From Rutidosis leptorrhynchoides (taxonomy: Eukaryota; Streptophyta; Magnoliopsida; Asterales; Asteraceae): a stretch of 64,000 nt of DNA. The notes below the pieces were generated by a model, which saw only the letters and a program-made list of their open reading frames with translations, had not been told where the DNA came from and ran no database searches. Position numbers and translations under genes: made by a program. Below are positions 60,826 to 64,000 of this stretch, piece by piece (positions within the stretch are counted from its first letter, which is position 1; the number at the start of each line of letters is the position of its first letter). The stretch lies in assembly GCF_046630445.1 (NCBI RefSeq), contig NC_092341.1, forward strand, positions 6,388,001 through 6,452,000. Direction: 5' to 3'.

Positions 60826-61571
60826 TATATACTAAAAGTGGTGGAACATGATGTAGTTAAAGTGGTGGAACATGATGTAGTTTTAGCTACATTTGCGTGT
60901 AGTTTTGAGTTTACGTTTACATTACAAACGGTCCCTCAACTTTGCCTATATTTTCACATCGGTCCCTCAAATTTACACTTTTTAGGAGTTAAAAGTGTAA
61001 ATTATATAATTTAATTAAAATATAAAAAATTAAATCCACCCGAATTTATAACGGGCCCTATCTTCTCGCTGGGTGCGAGTTAAATTTTTCAGAGACCACT
61101 GTTCAACTCGAAAAAATCTTACCAACCTAACGGGACTACCTATACGCGAAACGGACACTTCTAAAAAAAACGCTAAACACAACGACAACCCGTATCTTCC
61201 CGCTCGGCACGAGTTAAATTTTTTCGACGGCAGCGCCAGACTCGAAATAATCTTATGAACAAAACGAAACTAACCACGTTCGAAACGGGCACTTTTTAAA
61301 AAAATGCTAAACACAACGACATTCCGTATATTCCTCCTCGACGCGAGTTAAAATTTTCTGACAGCACCGTTATACTCGAAATAATTTTATCAACAAAACG
61401 AAACTAACTACGTTCGAAACGGATACTTTTTAAAAAACACTGAAGACGACGACACCTACAGCGACGCTTAACACATGGCCCGTTTTCCCCTCTGTAAATA
61501 CACAACGCTACATTAAATATGAATACGCAGGCCGAAAGCCCCGCCGCAACGCGCGAGCCGGTCCGGACTAG
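60826..61571 (+). mobile_element. Helitron-like element, second family, copy B
   Basis: The right end has GCCCCGCCGCAACGCGCGAG and then GGACTAG followed by T (CTAG 61568-61571), like copy A at 10716-11287. The left end is approximate. A 27-bp tandem duplication (AAAGTGGTGGAACATGATGT...) lies at about 60834-60887. Three tandem units follow at about 61062-61195, 61196-61328 and 61329-61461. No coding capacity. Confidence 0.5.
61062..61461 (+). repeat. Three tandem units of about 133 bp inside copy B
   Basis: Each unit holds GCGAGTTAAATTTTT or GCACGAGTTAAATTTT, then ACTCGAAA, GAAACGGACACTT-like and TAAAAAA...GCTAAACACAACGAC words. Units 1-3 are about 75-80% alike by eye. Copy A has one such unit. 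Confidence 0.75.
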
Positions 61572-63774
61572 TTTAGTCTAAGGGTAAAGTTGTCTTTTTA
61601 GTTATTCAGGCTATAAGTAAACAAGAATATTCATTAACTGATTACTTCATATGGTCATTCTATATCCATACATCTTTATCCATATATAACTTAATGTCGG
61701 CATGAAATTTGTTGTTGTTGTGGTTCGGCCCGAATGTTGTTATGGGTCCAGTTTTGGTTTACAACTTGGAATAATATGTTTTTTTTGTAACTTTCTTTTT
61801 CAAAAATTTATTAATGCATCGTTTTAAAAATATTTCATATTTTATCTTTTTTTTAAATATGTATCTACACCAGGCGTTCATGTTCGTTGGTTCACACATG
61901 TAAGGACGAGTTCGACTACCGACAATATAACACTTGTAAACAATAAAAATTGCTTCGAACTCGGAGTCCAACTGAGACATTTTAGAATAGGCTAAGCCCC
62001 TCTTAATATCTTTTGAGTAAGAGCAAACACCGTTCACCCCATTAGTGTTTCTTCTTATAATAGCTTGCTATAGTGACTGAATACATAATATCTTAATCAC
62101 ATATCTCCTCCTCCTCCTCACATACATTATCACTCAATTTCATATTATGTCCAATAACCTTCTTTCTACTATTGAAGGTCAATGGTTTTCAAACTCAACC
62201 TTACAAACCGAAACGATATAACTCCAAACATTTAAATTATCATTACTAAAACTAGGCAATTCTTAGGTAGATGTTGTTTTTGCCTGTCTTCGACTTCTTA
62301 TTCTCAAAGGATCATTGTCGAATTCTCTCATGTGAAACAGCTTTGATAATACACACTTAACTAAATAATTATCACGATGATCAGTTTCATGATGTTTGTG
62401 GCTAGTATGTGGTGAGTATTTTAAAAGGTAAATTTTGATTGTTCGAGTATATGTGATCGAAATCTAAAAAAACCAATCATGTTTCTTAACATCAAGTGTT
62501 TAGAACTTGCGAAATTGATGTGAGTTCGCACAAAGTAAGAGGCATTTGCACACGCCTTGGCGTTATCGTGTTTAGTGTACGAGGGACAAACAGTAACTCC
62601 GTGTTCAATGCAATCCTCCTCGTTCGAAAGTCCTATTTTTTATGGTAACTAAACTCAATCCACACGCGTCAAAGATTAAGTTTTGAATACAATTTTCAAG
62701 TACGATATTTGGATCAAATTTTCATATTCAAATGAAATTTTAATTTGATTTTTAAAGTATGCACGTTAAAATCATGTAAGTTCATTATCTTCTTTGGTTT
62801 TTTGATCAATATTCTTATTTTGACTGGTAATTGATTTTTCAACCATATTAGTATATTTTTAGATACACATTTTCATCTTTCCAAACACATTTTTTATTCC
62901 TCCTATTAACCCTTTTAGAGCAACTGTCTTTGTTTGAAACAATTCATATATCATCTTGTTATCTATTTCTGTTTTTTTTTTTATTATTGATTTTTCAGTA
63001 CTAGTATATCACTTGTATTTGCAATTAGCCAATTACCAATATTACTCCGTAATATTGTTTTACTATCTATTGATATGATATTTAGGGTCACTATCATCAT
63101 CATCATCATCATCATCATCATCGTCATGGTTATGTTTGTGATTTTCGTAAGTAGTCTATTTACTCTCGGATAAACTTCAACATGATCATCAGTTATTTTG
63201 TGCTATTTATAAGTAGTCGTTTTACTATCAAGTAAGGCATATACATTTTACTTCTCGCACACCCTCTTTTGGGTAGAATTAAGTATTGTCATTGTTGTTA
63301 TTATCAATCAAATCAAATAATCAACTAGAGACGGCATGAGATTAAAATTTGGGATATGTGGTAGTCTCGGGTTTGTAGAAAAGGTTTGATTTTGCTATTG
63401 ATAACATTAACCTAATATTTTATTTTTGTAAGAAAAAAATCTTTGAATTACACTTTCGCCCCTCTATATTTTTTGTAGGGTTTAAGACTTGAGTCTTCAA
63501 TTAATTTACAGTCTCAACCCTCAGTGATCTATTGTCCAATTTAGCCCGTCCATATTTTTTTGTTTTGTTCCTCCCATTTTGTTTAAAATTTAAGTCCTCT
63601 TACTATCAAATCTCGTTTTATTGCTTATTTTAAACCCTCAAACTTTTTTATTTTTAGTTACTTTTATTTATTTATTTCTTTACACACATACTCTGCATCA
63701 TATATATAATTAGTTACAGTAGTATATAATTAAAAAAGAAAAAAGTTTCTTTTAGAACAGCTGAATAAAATAAA
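61572..63774. other. Intergenic, with a (TCA)n microsatellite
   Basis: A TCA repeat of about ten units lies at 63093-63122. The rest is AT-rich. Frames such as 61759-62037 have no family likeness. No RNA gene or element ends are identified. Confidence 0.4.
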
Positions 63775-64000
63775 AAACTAGCAAGATGTTAGAAAAATTA
63801 CAAACAATTCATAGGATGTTGGAGCCAGACGTTCCAATCAACCTTAGAAATCGAATATCTAGAAGAAGAAAAAAAAACCAAACAAAATCATTAACAACAA
63901 TGAAGTCTAGAATATGACTCTTTTTAAACGATCCGGGACTAAAACAACACCATTTCTAAATCTCCAAATAGCCTAAAGTGTAGCAATGCAGATACAATGA
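63775..64000 (-). pseudogene. LINE ORF2 C-terminal scrap, cut by the window edge
   Basis: Minus-strand reading gives, in shifting frames, AIWRFRNGVV (about 63975-63945), FIVVNDFVWFF and SKVDWNVWLQHPMNCL, the usual end of a plant LINE ORF2. Frame changes show it is dead. It belongs to the same broad group as the insertion at 60390-60641. Confidence 0.65.

Noticed and set aside
1-64000. CRISPR array, operons, tRNA or rRNA genes
   Set aside because: The repeats lack spacer structure and this is plant nuclear DNA. I noticed no tRNA-like or rRNA sequence, though a covariance search was not possible.

Overview
The window is nuclear DNA of a flowering plant. It is AT-rich and intron-rich, carries a plant-specific Alfin-like PHD gene, and is dense in LTR, LINE, Helitron, Mutator-like (MULE) and hAT elements. 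Frequent ACTCCGTA-type words and LTR ends of the TGTAAGACCC type suggest an asterid, perhaps Asteraceae; that placement is an inference.

Layout. 1-4080: nested retroelement debris, a 2.3-kb solo LTR (403-2713) inside a second LTR-type repeat, next to a dead LINE. 4690-7929 (+): a five-exon Alfin-like H3K4me-reader gene. 8208-13547: a Helitron carrying gene fragments, a second small Helitron-like element, a LINE remnant split by a MULE with long inverted repeats, and a hairpin-like MITE. 14184-15269 (-): a single-exon mitochondrial carrier (SLC25A44-like). 15961-23498: a MULE whose right target duplication is itself split by a 3.7-kb Helitron, then a long direct repeat around a Ty1/copia scrap. 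23906-29545 (+): an apparently whole plant L1-type LINE with both ORFs open, a poly(A) tail and a short target duplication.

31111-58975 (-): the complete MIDASIN gene (MDN1/REA1). I traced 76 coding exons. Their lengths add to 16,224 nt, a multiple of three, giving about 5,407 aa with six AAA+ modules, a long linker, an acidic region and a C-terminal MIDAS domain. At least two introns need GC-AG splicing. Introns host two hAT elements with perfect 8-bp target duplications and one MITE. The upstream region has a telo-box and GGCCCA (site II/UP1) motifs, typical of plant ribosome-biogenesis genes, which fits MDN1's job in 60S subunit assembly. About 330 bp upstream of the leader lies a fold-back element built of degenerate 13-bp CpG-rich repeats.

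59402-64000: that fold-back element, a short 5'-truncated LINE with perfect target duplications, a Helitron-like element with three tandem internal units, and another LINE scrap. I see no operon-like or cluster logic. The three host genes look unrelated (chromatin reading, mitochondrial transport, ribosome assembly). I found no convincing new biochemical system; the novel material is in element architecture and MDN1 splicing.
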